Source: Ruminococcaceae bacterium UBA7101
GTDB taxonomy: Bacteria > Bacillota > Clostridia > Oscillospirales > Acutalibacteraceae
Direction of reading: 5' to 3'
DNA: 25,349 nt
Assembly (NCBI GenBank): GCA_002493325.1
Contig: DKYL01000066.1
Location: 1-25,349, forward strand
Shown: in pieces, positions 15,367 through 22,823 of the stretch
Layout: every line of letters begins with the position of its first letter
Position numbering within the stretch: the stretch's first letter is position 1
The notes under the pieces: generated by a model
Database searches by the model: none
Seen by the model: the letters and a program-made list of their open reading frames with translations, nothing else
Told to the model about the DNA's origin: nothing
Position numbers and translations under genes: made by a program

Positions 15367-18300
15367 TTATTGTATTTTTGCTGTTTTTAAAAGCAAAGCA
15401 TAATCTTTAGCGTTAATTACACCATCATTAATAACATCGAGATAATATACTGCCTTTGGAGCTTTATCATCAGCACAAGTATTAACATAGCGATCATCCC
15501 ACATTGTTATAACAGCATCTGCATCCACAGCAAACACAGCACCGCAGTCTTTACAGCTGTAAACAAAGCTGTCATCCTCCGTTCTCAAAACGCATACATG
15601 AATATGCTCTGAACAAATTTCAGGACCGTTAAGATTAGCTGTTATTGGCTGGGAATAAAATCTAACACCGTCTATATCCATATAGGCTCGTAATGTGATA
15701 TATGGTTTATCAGCGGAATCCCTCAAATCCGACGTATTCAATGACATTATTTTATCATCAGAATTTCTTTCAAAATCAAAGCTGAAGGTTTGTGCTTTAT
15801 CGGACAGCTCGTTATTTTTATAATCATAAAGGCAACCGTATTCAATACTTCCTGCACAATTAAAATCAGTAAAGTCAAAGGTTTTATTTTTCACTTTAAA
15901 TAATGCCTTTTCTTTATCATAGCTGATAACATTTATTGCATTCTCATTAATAACAAGGGGTATATTGTTATTTTTTGCATATTCTGCTGCATATGACCCA
16001 TCAGGTGCAAAAAATTTTCCGATACCATTTCGCAGGAAATGCATTGAAATTGAGCTCAGTTTCTCAGATACTACCACAGACAAATTGTTTACACAGCTTA
16101 AATTCAACTTTGTCAGCGACGGTGCAAAAAGCAATTTCAGGTCAGTGGCATCATATGTAAGCTCTTTACAGGAAGGAATCCAAAGCACATTAAGCGGCGA
16201 CTTTTTATCACCGTGGAGCGTGGAATCATTTTTCGTATCAATATAATTTGAACATTGAGGCATATAAAGAACTTTAAGATTATTTGATGCTCTGAAGCCC
16301 GATGACATTCGTGTAATATTATCAAAATACATTTCTTCCGCATAGGAATTATCAAAGCATTTCGGGTCAAGCACGCCCATTATATTTGGCAGTTTTAAGA
16401 CACGTATATGTGAATATGTCATATAGCTTTCAAGCAAACTGAAGGCTTTTATTTTAGGAGCATCAAAGGTGTCAATATAACAAAATGATAAAGCATCAGG
16501 AGCCAGAGTTTCAATATTTGACGCATCAAACTCCTTGAGCATTGTACATCCGTCAAAGCAATGCGTGCCAAGGTAGGAAACACTTGCAGCATTAATTCTC
16601 TGCAGATATTTGCAGTAAGCAAAATCATAATCATTGATTTTTTTGAGCTGCGGTGCATTAATATTTAACAGTGTTGAGGATGAAAAAACATTTTTTGCAT
16701 TCAGATAATGAACGGCATTCGGAATATCAAGAGAAACAATTCCTGCTCCTTCAAAATCACTGCTGTTAAGCCTTGTGAGCTTTTCACCGAAATCAACAGC
16801 GTGAAGCATTGTGCAGTTTTTAAAGGAACCGCCTGCACTGCTGACATTCGGCATGATTTCATCACGCAGATTACTGCAGCCTGTAAAGGCATTTATAAGT
16901 GTAGTTACACCGACAGCAGTAATATGTTTCAGAGATTTAAGATTTTCAAAGCCATAATTAATTTTCTTTACCGTGTCGGGAAGAACAACAGATGTTACCT
17001 CTGAACTGCTGAATGCATTTTTTCCCACCTCAACAGGTGTAATTCCGTTAATTTTATCGGGTACAATTATATTCTTTTTATCTGAATTATAAGCTGTTAT
17101 CACACCTAAAACGGTTATTTTAAAATCACTGTCCGAAGCCTGATGCACAACTGTATAATTGCAGGATTTTATATCACTTATATATTCATTGTCCTTAAAA
17201 AGAGCATAATTTATATGGACATCATTATCAATGCTTACAGGCTTGTCATAAACAATTCCGTTTTGCAGGGTGGGAACAGATAAATCTGTTGTATATATCA
17301 GAGTGGCATTTTCAGGTATTTCATCAAATGTCAAAATCTGAGGCGAATTATAATCAGCTTCAGCCAAATCGGGCTTGGCTGACAAGGCACTTTCATTCAC
17401 AACATTTGTTATGCTGAGCATACCCTTTCCAAAATAAGCGTCCTCATCATCACCCATATCTATACAATTATCTAAAACTGTCTGTTTAATTTCCTTCGGA
17501 CTGCTTCGGGGTGAATTCATTAATGCATATGCACAGGCAGCGGATACAAAAGGTGCGGCTGCCGATGTGCCAGAAATGCTTGAATAAGAATGATTCAAAG
17601 CAGCAGTATAAATATTTTCACCGGGGGCAGCAATGTCGATTTCTTCACCATAATTTGAAAAGCTGCACACTTTGAAATCACTGTTATATGCACCGACAGT
17701 TATTGCGGAATCTGCTCCTGCAGGTGACATATATTTTACAGGCAGGTTGTCATTGCCCGACGATATAATAACAGTGATACCTGCATTTGCAAGACGCTCA
17801 CAAAGCTCAGCCTGCAAATCTTCACCCTCAAAATCAAAAGAGCCAAAGCTGAGATTAAGTATGTCAGGCTTATTTTCTTCACTGAGAATATATTCTGCAG
17901 CGGCAATAAACTGAGCAACAGTCCCCTTGCCGAGGTTATTCAGAATTTTATAAGGTTTAATTTTTACATTATCGGGTGTTGATTTTGCTATGATACCCGA
18001 AACAGCAGTACCGTGCCCTTCGTCATCAAAAGCATCGTTGCTGTTTCCGCTGCTGCTGAAATTAACATTATTGGAAACAATTCTGTCTGCAAAAAGCTCA
18101 TGATTATAATCAATTCCTGAATCAAGAACACCGATAACTATTTCTTCAGCAGTATCGCTGTCATAACGATTTTTATTATTTTCGATATCAAGGTGCTCAT
18201 AGCTCCACATATTTTCATCAGAGGCAGTCAGCGCGTCTGAACAATAATCAGATTCAGTTATCATGCTATCCGTGCAGAAATCATATCCCTTTAAAGAAAG

Positions 18301-18651
18301 CATTTCCTTATCAGCTTTTAAACTCTCCTCATCCTCATACTGCAAAATCTGATACCCGATGCCATAAAAAGAAGCTATGGAGGCTGTAGCTGTAAGCTCC
18401 TCATCAGTTTTAACAATAAGTCTTTTTGTTGACAGACCTATATTGTTTTTATCTTCCTCAAGCTTCTGCTCGTAATCATTATGGTTTAATGTAAGATTGT
18501 TCAATTCCGACACAAAAGACAATACTTCACCTGTTGAATATTTTTTTTGTCGGCAGAATCGTACAGGCAAACCTGTAAACAATGACGTTAATAGTGCAAG
18601 GGAAACAATTATGGAAAAAACAGAAAACACTGATTTTTTTACCCTGAACAT
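15367..18651 (-). CDS. Secreted S8 (subtilisin-like) protease with BspA-type leucine-rich repeats and a dockerin-like tail
   Basis: 1094 residues. A hydrophobic segment at about 8-28 after basic residues is a signal peptide or anchor. The catalytic domain, about 170-415, has D177 (GVLDSGID), H213 (GHGTAVSG), oxyanion N300 (SSGN) and S363 (GTSAAAP). About 435-502 resembles a chitobiase C-terminal-type beta domain. About 515-900 holds BspA-like repeats of the form F-x-x-C-x-x-L-x-x-I/V. A Cys-containing segment (VYSCKDCG) and a final EF-hand-like loop D1072-x3-D1076-G-x-I-N-x-x-D1083, followed by LLL, form half of a type I dockerin. Extracellular proteolysis at or near the cell surface is likely; the residues before D177 may be a propeptide. 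Monocistronic, with its own promoter and terminator. Start at 18651 preceded by a modest GGGGTG. Confidence 0.88.
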   Translation of the reverse strand: MFRVKKSVFSVFSIIVSLALLTSLFTGLPVRFCRQKKYSTGEVLSFVSELNNLTLNHNDYEQKLEEDKNNIGLSTKRLIVKTDEELTATASIASFYGIGYQILQYEDEESLKADKEMLSLKGYDFCTDSMITESDYCSDALTASDENMWSYEHLDIENNKNRYDSDTAEEIVIGVLDSGIDYNHELFADRIVSNNVNFSSSGNSNDAFDDEGHGTAVSGIIAKSTPDNVKIKPYKILNNLGKGTVAQFIAAAEYILSEENKPDILNLSFGSFDFEGEDLQAELCERLANAGITVIISSGNDNLPVKYMSPAGADSAITVGAYNSDFKVCSFSNYGEEIDIAAPGENIYTAALNHSYSSISGTSAAAPFVSAACAYALMNSPRSSPKEIKQTVLDNCIDMGDDEDAYFGKGMLSITNVVNESALSAKPDLAEADYNSPQILTFDEIPENATLIYTTDLSVPTLQNGIVYDKPVSIDNDVHINYALFKDNEYISDIKSCNYTVVHQASDSDFKITVLGVITAYNSDKKNIIVPDKINGITPVEVGKNAFSSSEVTSVVLPDTVKKINYGFENLKSLKHITAVGVTTLINAFTGCSNLRDEIMPNVSSAGGSFKNCTMLHAVDFGEKLTRLNSSDFEGAGIVSLDIPNAVHYLNAKNVFSSSTLLNINAPQLKKINDYDFAYCKYLQRINAASVSYLGTHCFDGCTMLKEFDASNIETLAPDALSFCYIDTFDAPKIKAFSLLESYMTYSHIRVLKLPNIMGVLDPKCFDNSYAEEMYFDNITRMSSGFRASNNLKVLYMPQCSNYIDTKNDSTLHGDKKSPLNVLWIPSCKELTYDATDLKLLFAPSLTKLNLSCVNNLSVVVSEKLSSISMHFLRNGIGKFFAPDGSYAAEYAKNNNIPLVINENAINVISYDKEKALFKVKNKTFDFTDFNCAGSIEYGCLYDYKNNELSDKAQTFSFDFERNSDDKIMSLNTSDLRDSADKPYITLRAYMDIDGVRFYSQPITANLNGPEICSEHIHVCVLRTEDDSFVYSCKDCGAVFAVDADAVITMWDDRYVNTCADDKAPKAVYYLDVINDGVINAKDYALLLKTAKIQ

Positions 18652-18692
18652 TATAAAAACACCCCGAAAAATGAATATAATACTCCAATTAC

Positions 18693-18722
18693 ATCATAGC
18701 ACCATTGTTAATAATTTGTCAA
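18693..18722 (-). promoter_or_regulatory. Promoter of the S8 protease gene
   Basis: The minus strand reads a perfect TTGACA (18717-18722), 18 bases, then TATGAT (18693-18698) with TG one base upstream. Predicted start near 18686, giving a leader of about 35 bases. It lies directly downstream of the rplS terminator. Confidence 0.72.
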
Positions 18723-18730
18723 TATCTCAT

Positions 18731-18761
18731 AAAAAAATCACAGCTGAAAACAGCTGTGATT
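18731..18761 (-). terminator. Rho-independent terminator of rplS
   Basis: An 11-base perfect stem (AATCACAGCTG, 18736-18746, with 18751-18761), a 4-base loop, and a run of seven T residues on the minus strand. Confidence 0.93.
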
Positions 18762-18776
18762 TTTACAATAATTAAA

Positions 18777-19121
18777 TTACTGAATGCTTTCTTTAACCTT
18801 AGCAGCCTTACCAACACGGTCACGAAGGTAATAGAGCTTAGCACGGCGAACCTTACCGTGACGAACAACCTCAACCTTAACAACATTTGGTGAGTGCATT
18901 GGGAAAACTCTTTCAACACCAACACCGTATGAAAGGCGGCGAACTGTGAATGTCTTTGAAATGCCTGAGCCCTTAACAGCTATAACTGTGCCCTCAAACA
19001 TCTGGATTCTTTCACGTGAGCCCTCACGAATGTTAACTGATACCTTAACAGTATCACCGATACCGAACTTTGGAAGTTCTGCCTTAATGCTGTCCTGCTC
19101 GATTAATTTAAGTGCGTCCAT
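18777..19121 (-). CDS. rplS: Large ribosomal subunit protein bL19
   Basis: Structural protein of the 50S subunit at the interface with the 30S. 114 residues, full length. The conserved core FGIGDTVKVSVNIREGSRERIQMFEG is present, interrupted by no insertion, and the basic C-terminal part (RRAKLYYLRDRVGKAAKVKE) is typical. AAGGAGG lies 9 bases before the ATG. It is transcribed from its own promoter through a leader of about 130 bases that can form hairpins, and ends at a strong terminator, so it appears monocistronic here, not attached to trmD/rimM as in many bacteria. Confidence 0.98.
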   Translation of the reverse strand: MDALKLIEQDSIKAELPKFGIGDTVKVSVNIREGSRERIQMFEGTVIAVKGSGISKTFTVRRLSYGVGVERVFPMHSPNVVKVEVVRHGKVRRAKLYYLRDRVGKAAKVKESIQ

Positions 19122-19252
19122 TTTAATTTCCTCCTTATTATTTATGAGATGTTCATAACAAATTCTATTGAAATTGAAAGCGGACCATCCTTTTTAAATG
19201 CTCACACATTGGGCATTTAAGCTCGTTGCAAGAGATACAACGGAACAAATGC
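19122..19252 (-). promoter_or_regulatory. Structured 5' leader of rplS (candidate L19 autoregulatory leader)
   Basis: On the minus strand this holds: CGTTG/CAACG (19238-19242 with 19224-19228, 9-base loop); a perfect 8-base stem TTAAATGC/GCATTTAA (19213-19220 with 19194-19201, 11-base loop); and TTATGA/TCATAA just before the ribosome site. A first GCATTT copy at 19247-19252 could compete for the same AAATGC. Autoregulatory leaders upstream of rplS are known in low-GC Gram-positives (L19 leader family); I cannot test the match to that model here. Confidence 0.5.
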
Positions 19253-19258
19253 TGATAT

Positions 19259-19287
19259 ATAATATCACACTATGAATCAAAATGCAA
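19259..19287 (-). promoter_or_regulatory. Promoter of rplS
   Basis: The minus strand reads TTGCAT (19282-19287), 17 bases, then TATTAT (19259-19264) with TG one base upstream (extended -10). It starts 6 bases after the stop of the upstream gene. Predicted start near 19252. Confidence 0.65.
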
Positions 19288-19292
19288 GTATT

Positions 19293-19958
19293 TTATCTAA
19301 ATTCTTTATAATCCTTGTCAAGAAGTGATATTCTTGCAATACTTTTCCATTCAAAGTCCATATCAATAAGTCTTATAATTGTATCAAAGAGCAGTGATGG
19401 ATTAAGATTTTTTTCTCCGCCTGCAAGCAAACGGATATTCAGAATAATTATATCATCCCTGATTGAAATATTATATTTATCAATAAAGGGCTTTATGTTC
19501 GTTTCTTTAAGCACCTTTTTTCTGCCCTGCTTCCCTTTTTTCAATGCCATAATTTCATCAGCAGAAAGCAGAAGTGATATTTTTTCAAGTGCCTTTTCAT
19601 TATCTGCAAACTGAAATTTATATACGTAGTCGCTGTACACAATTTCGCTGTTATCCCTGAAATTATCGTACACATCAGCAATTTTCAAATCAGCAGGCAG
19701 AACAGCGTTCATTCTTTTTTTGATTTCTTCGTTTGTAATATTGTCAATCAGTCTGATGTCCACACTTTCGCAAAGACTTTCAACACCCAAGGAAAGCGGA
19801 AGGGAAAAACTCATATAAGGATGCGGATTAAAGCCTTCTGTATACCAAAGCGGTATTTCTGCTCTTTTGAAAGCTCTGCCCATTGCACGGTTAATATCAA
19901 GGTGGCTGATGTATTTCAGTCTGCCTGTTTTAGAAAAACGAAGTCTAACCTCTCGCAT
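19293..19958 (-). CDS. TIGR03936 family radical SAM-associated protein (DUF2344)
   Basis: 221 residues, usual length. It begins with the family signature (VRLRFSKTGRLKYISHLDINRAMGRAFKRA) and continues with a GFNPHPYMSFSLPLSLGVES segment. This small protein is almost always next to, or fused with, the TIGR03960 radical SAM protein; the function of the pair is not known, and a role in RNA or ribosome modification is only a suggestion from its frequent neighbours. GGAGG lies 8 bases before the ATG, inside the end of the upstream gene, which it overlaps by 14 bases. No terminator is seen after it; the rplS promoter begins immediately. Confidence 0.93.
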   Translation of the reverse strand: MREVRLRFSKTGRLKYISHLDINRAMGRAFKRAEIPLWYTEGFNPHPYMSFSLPLSLGVESLCESVDIRLIDNITNEEIKKRMNAVLPADLKIADVYDNFRDNSEIVYSDYVYKFQFADNEKALEKISLLLSADEIMALKKGKQGRKKVLKETNIKPFIDKYNISIRDDIIILNIRLLAGGEKNLNPSLLFDTIIRLIDMDFEWKSIARISLLDKDYKEFR

Positions 19959-21786
19959 CGCAATTACCTCCGTTTAACTTATTTGCACCGCAGCCTGCAC
20001 ATTTAATACGGCAGTGAGGTGTTGTTTCATTCCTGTGCGCCTTTTTATTTTCATTTTCAAGGAACTTTCTGCTGACACCGAAATCAAGATGATCCCATGG
20101 CAGCAGCTCTGAAAATTCACGCTTTCTGTGTGTATAAAAATGTGGGTCAATGCCACACTCATCAAAAGCCTGCATCCAAGCGTCAAAATTAAACTGATCA
20201 TCCCAGGAGTCAAATTTGCATCCCAGCTCATAAGCACGAAACAGTACTTTGCCAAGTCTTCTGTCACCACGGGCAAGCACGCCCTCTAACAGTGATGTAG
20301 GGGTTTCGTGATAGGATACTCTGATTTTCTTTGACGGAATGCTTTCAAGCAAATGCTTCTGCTTTGCCTTCAGTGATTCCATAGTATCCTCAGGCTCCCA
20401 TTGAAAGGGAGTAAACGGCTTGGGTATAAAAGATGCACAGGAAATAGAAACCTGACAGCCTGTCCCCTTCTGCCTGTTCGGATTTTTATAAAAAGCGTGA
20501 ATAACCTCCATACCGAGGTTTGCAATACCCTCAATATCCTCCATAGTTTCTGTGGGCAAGCCCATCATAAAATAGAGTTTAACAGATGTCCAGCCGTTAT
20601 CAAAGGCTTTTGTGCAGGTTCTTATAACCTCATCCTCAGTAACATTTTTATTGATAACATCTCTGAGCCTTTGTGTGCCTGCCTCAGGCGCAAAAGTAAG
20701 TCCTGAGCGTCTGACCTTATTAAGCTGTTCAACAAGCTCATCTGAGAAATTGTCAACTCTAAGGCTTGGCAATGACAAATTGATATTTTCCTTAACTGTC
20801 CAGTCAATCAGTGTAGTAAGCATTTTACTAACATCACTGTGGTCACTTGTAGACAATGAGCAAAGTGATATTTCATCATAGCCTGTTGAATCAATAAGCG
20901 CCCTGCATTGCGCATTGATGGTTTCTACACTTTTTTCTCTTATCGGACGGTAAATAAAGCCTGCCTGACAAAAACGGCAGCCACGAATACATCCACGGAA
21001 AATCTCTTCAACAGCCCTGTCGTGAACGATATTGATATACGGCACAACAAATTCTTTTGGATAGTAAACCTTGTTCATATCACTGATAATTGATTTTTTC
21101 ACTTTTGCAGGTGCATCATAAAGCGGTTTCAGCTCTTTGAGTGTACCGTCGTCATTATAGCTGTCCTCATAAAAAGACGGAACGTATACACCCGTTATAT
21201 CCTTTGCTTTCAGCAGAAATTCATGCTTTGACAAGCCCTTTAATTTGCAGTCTTTCAGCAAATCAATTACTTCGTTTGTTGACTCCTCACCCTCACCGAG
21301 AAAAATAATATCTGCAAAATCAGCAACAGGCTCAGGGTTGCAGCAGCAAGGACCGCCGAAGCATACAATAGGTGTCAGACTTTTTCTTTCGCTTGATTTA
21401 ATCGGAACACCTGCCAGATCAAGCATATTAAGCACATTTGTATAACATAGTTCATACTGCAGTGTAAAGCCGATCATATCAAAATCCCTGATATAATCTC
21501 CGCTTTCAAGTGCAAAAAGAGGAACATTATTTTTTCTTAACTGCTCCTCCATATCATTATCAGGTGCAAAAACACGTTCGCACCAGGCATCTTCTCTTTC
21601 GTTCACCAAGCCATAAAGTATTTTCATACCGAGATGACTCATACCGATTTCATATGTATCGGGGAAACAGAAGGCATAGCGAATGTCAACACTTTCCTTA
21701 TCCTTAACAACAGCATTTAGCTCACCGCCGATATATCTTGCAGGCTTCTGAACATACTGCAATAATTTTTCAACCTCTTTTTTCAT
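19945..21786 (-). CDS. TIGR03960 family B12-binding-domain/radical SAM protein
   Basis: 613 residues, full length. The N-terminal third, about 35-165, is the cobalamin-binding-like domain (FPDTYEIGMSHLGMKILYGL), with FLGEGEE at its end. The radical SAM domain has the [4Fe-4S] ligands C266-x3-C270-x2-C273 in RGCIRGCRFCQAG. The C-terminus carries more cysteines (CRIKCAGCGANK), perhaps a second metal site. Reaction and substrate are not established for the family. GAGGT precedes the ATG. It lies 7 bases after the M50 protease gene and overlaps the TIGR03936 gene, as in many Clostridia, where this pair often precedes rng and rplU. Confidence 0.94.
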   Translation of the reverse strand: MKKEVEKLLQYVQKPARYIGGELNAVVKDKESVDIRYAFCFPDTYEIGMSHLGMKILYGLVNEREDAWCERVFAPDNDMEEQLRKNNVPLFALESGDYIRDFDMIGFTLQYELCYTNVLNMLDLAGVPIKSSERKSLTPIVCFGGPCCCNPEPVADFADIIFLGEGEESTNEVIDLLKDCKLKGLSKHEFLLKAKDITGVYVPSFYEDSYNDDGTLKELKPLYDAPAKVKKSIISDMNKVYYPKEFVVPYINIVHDRAVEEIFRGCIRGCRFCQAGFIYRPIREKSVETINAQCRALIDSTGYDEISLCSLSTSDHSDVSKMLTTLIDWTVKENINLSLPSLRVDNFSDELVEQLNKVRRSGLTFAPEAGTQRLRDVINKNVTEDEVIRTCTKAFDNGWTSVKLYFMMGLPTETMEDIEGIANLGMEVIHAFYKNPNRQKGTGCQVSISCASFIPKPFTPFQWEPEDTMESLKAKQKHLLESIPSKKIRVSYHETPTSLLEGVLARGDRRLGKVLFRAYELGCKFDSWDDQFNFDAWMQAFDECGIDPHFYTHRKREFSELLPWDHLDFGVSRKFLENENKKAHRNETTPHCRIKCAGCGANKLNGGNCDARG

Positions 21787-21793
21787 ACAAACC

Positions 21794-22309
21794 TCAATAA
21801 TTAAAACTGTAAATTATTAAATAACAAACTATAAAAATCAATGAAAATGATTTATAAACAATAAGCATATAGACTGCCAACGGAATTAAAAGTGCAAGCG
21901 TAATGCAGCCAAGCACCTTTGACAGCCTGTAACTGAAAAGCCTGATTACCCTGCCGAAATCAATAGGATAAACAGGCAGCATATTCAGCACAAACAAAAG
22001 CAGATTCATTTCATTTTTAAACAGCAGATAAAGTACAAGATTTACCAAAGGTCCTGCAAGCAGCACAAGACATTCCTTTATTTTTGAAAGCTGTGTGCTG
22101 TATTTTAAAGCCAGACCATAATAGGACAATCTTAAGCTGTCAGGTCTTCCGCCGCAAATAAGCAGCATTGATAAATGACCCAATTCGTGCAAAGCGGAAT
22201 AAATCAATAAATCCACAATGCTTTCTGCACCGAGCAAAACAGCGAATGAAAGCATAAGAAAAAATGAATAATCTGCTATCAGACAAAAACCGAAAAGCTT
22301 AATTCTCAC
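21794..22309 (-). CDS. M50 site-2-protease family membrane metalloprotease (SpoIVFB-like, short)
   Basis: A 171-residue, very hydrophobic protein with four to five membrane segments. The zinc motif is H41-E42-x2-H45 (HELGH); LAGPLVN (84-90) and NMLPVYPIDFGR with D117 complete the site-2-protease signature, so the metal ligands are intact. The usual PLDGGR is changed to PIDFGR. It is much shorter than B. subtilis SpoIVFB (about 288 residues) and lacks a CBS domain. Its place before the TIGR03960/TIGR03936 pair is the clostridial SpoIVFB-type context, so a sporulation role (pro-sigma-K processing) is possible, though a general membrane protease is equally open. Starts at GTG (22309) with GGTGAT 5 bases upstream. 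Confidence 0.85.
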   Translation of the reverse strand: MRIKLFGFCLIADYSFFLMLSFAVLLGAESIVDLLIYSALHELGHLSMLLICGGRPDSLRLSYYGLALKYSTQLSKIKECLVLLAGPLVNLVLYLLFKNEMNLLLFVLNMLPVYPIDFGRVIRLFSYRLSKVLGCITLALLIPLAVYMLIVYKSFSLIFIVCYLIIYSFNY

Positions 22310-22349
22310 CTAATCACCATAAAATAATACGGCAGGTGCTTAAAAATAA

Positions 22350-22766
22350 TTACTTCTTATTTCTTTTATCAATATAGCTTTGAAGAATCACAACTGCCGA
22401 AACTGCATCAACAGTGCTTTTTCTCTTTTTTCCGCCAACATTATTCGAGGAAAGAATATCGTTGGCAATAACAGTTGTCAATCGTTCATCCTCAAAATCA
22501 ACAGGAATATCAATTTCACTTTTCAGCAGTTCACCAAGCTCACGGCACTTTTCAGCTCTGAAGCCGTAGCTGCCGTCCATATTTCTCGGAAGCCCTATTA
22601 CAACCATTTCAGCCTTTTCTTTATTCATAATTTCAACAAGCTGTTTAACAAGCTTAGGCTGATAAGCCTCATGAATCACAGTATAAGCTGTTGCAAGCAT
22701 TTCACGGACATCACAGAAAGCGACACCTGTTCTTGCATCGCCATAGTCAATTGACATAATTTTCAT
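22350..22766 (-). CDS. ruvX: RuvX/YqgF family Holliday junction resolvase-like protein
   Basis: 138 residues, typical. RNase H-like fold: D7 in IMSIDYGDARTGVA, the GLPRNMDG motif at 58-65, DERLTT at 93-98 and the C-terminal acid D120 in TVDAVSA. The family acts on branched DNA or in 16S rRNA 5' processing, depending on species; both are reported for relatives. The ATG at 22766 is preferred over a TTG two codons earlier because it begins at the family's usual first residues; the ribosome site is weak either way. It is separated from the PBP gene by a strong terminator, and no promoter was recognised for it. Confidence 0.95.
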   Translation of the reverse strand: MKIMSIDYGDARTGVAFCDVREMLATAYTVIHEAYQPKLVKQLVEIMNKEKAEMVVIGLPRNMDGSYGFRAEKCRELGELLKSEIDIPVDFEDERLTTVIANDILSSNNVGGKKRKSTVDAVSAVVILQSYIDKRNKK

Positions 22767-22785
22767 ACACAATTACCATTTTTAC

Positions 22786-22815
22786 AAAAAGGGAAATCGG
22801 ATTTTCCGATTTCCC
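22786..22815 (-). terminator. Rho-independent terminator of the PBP gene
   Basis: An 11-base perfect stem (GGGAAATCGGA, 22791-22801, with 22805-22815), a 3-base loop, then TTTTTG on the minus strand. It lies 8 bases after the PBP stop codon. Confidence 0.92.
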
Positions 22816-22823
22816 TATAATAT

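Noticed and set aside
19141..19180. A transcription attenuator immediately before rplS
   Set aside because: The short TTATGA/TCATAA stem before the ribosome site has no T-tract after it.
22380..22754. A 124-codon plus-strand frame opposite ruvX
   Set aside because: Covers ruvX almost exactly in antisense, and ruvX is a clear family member with its catalytic residues; no signal for expression of the other strand.
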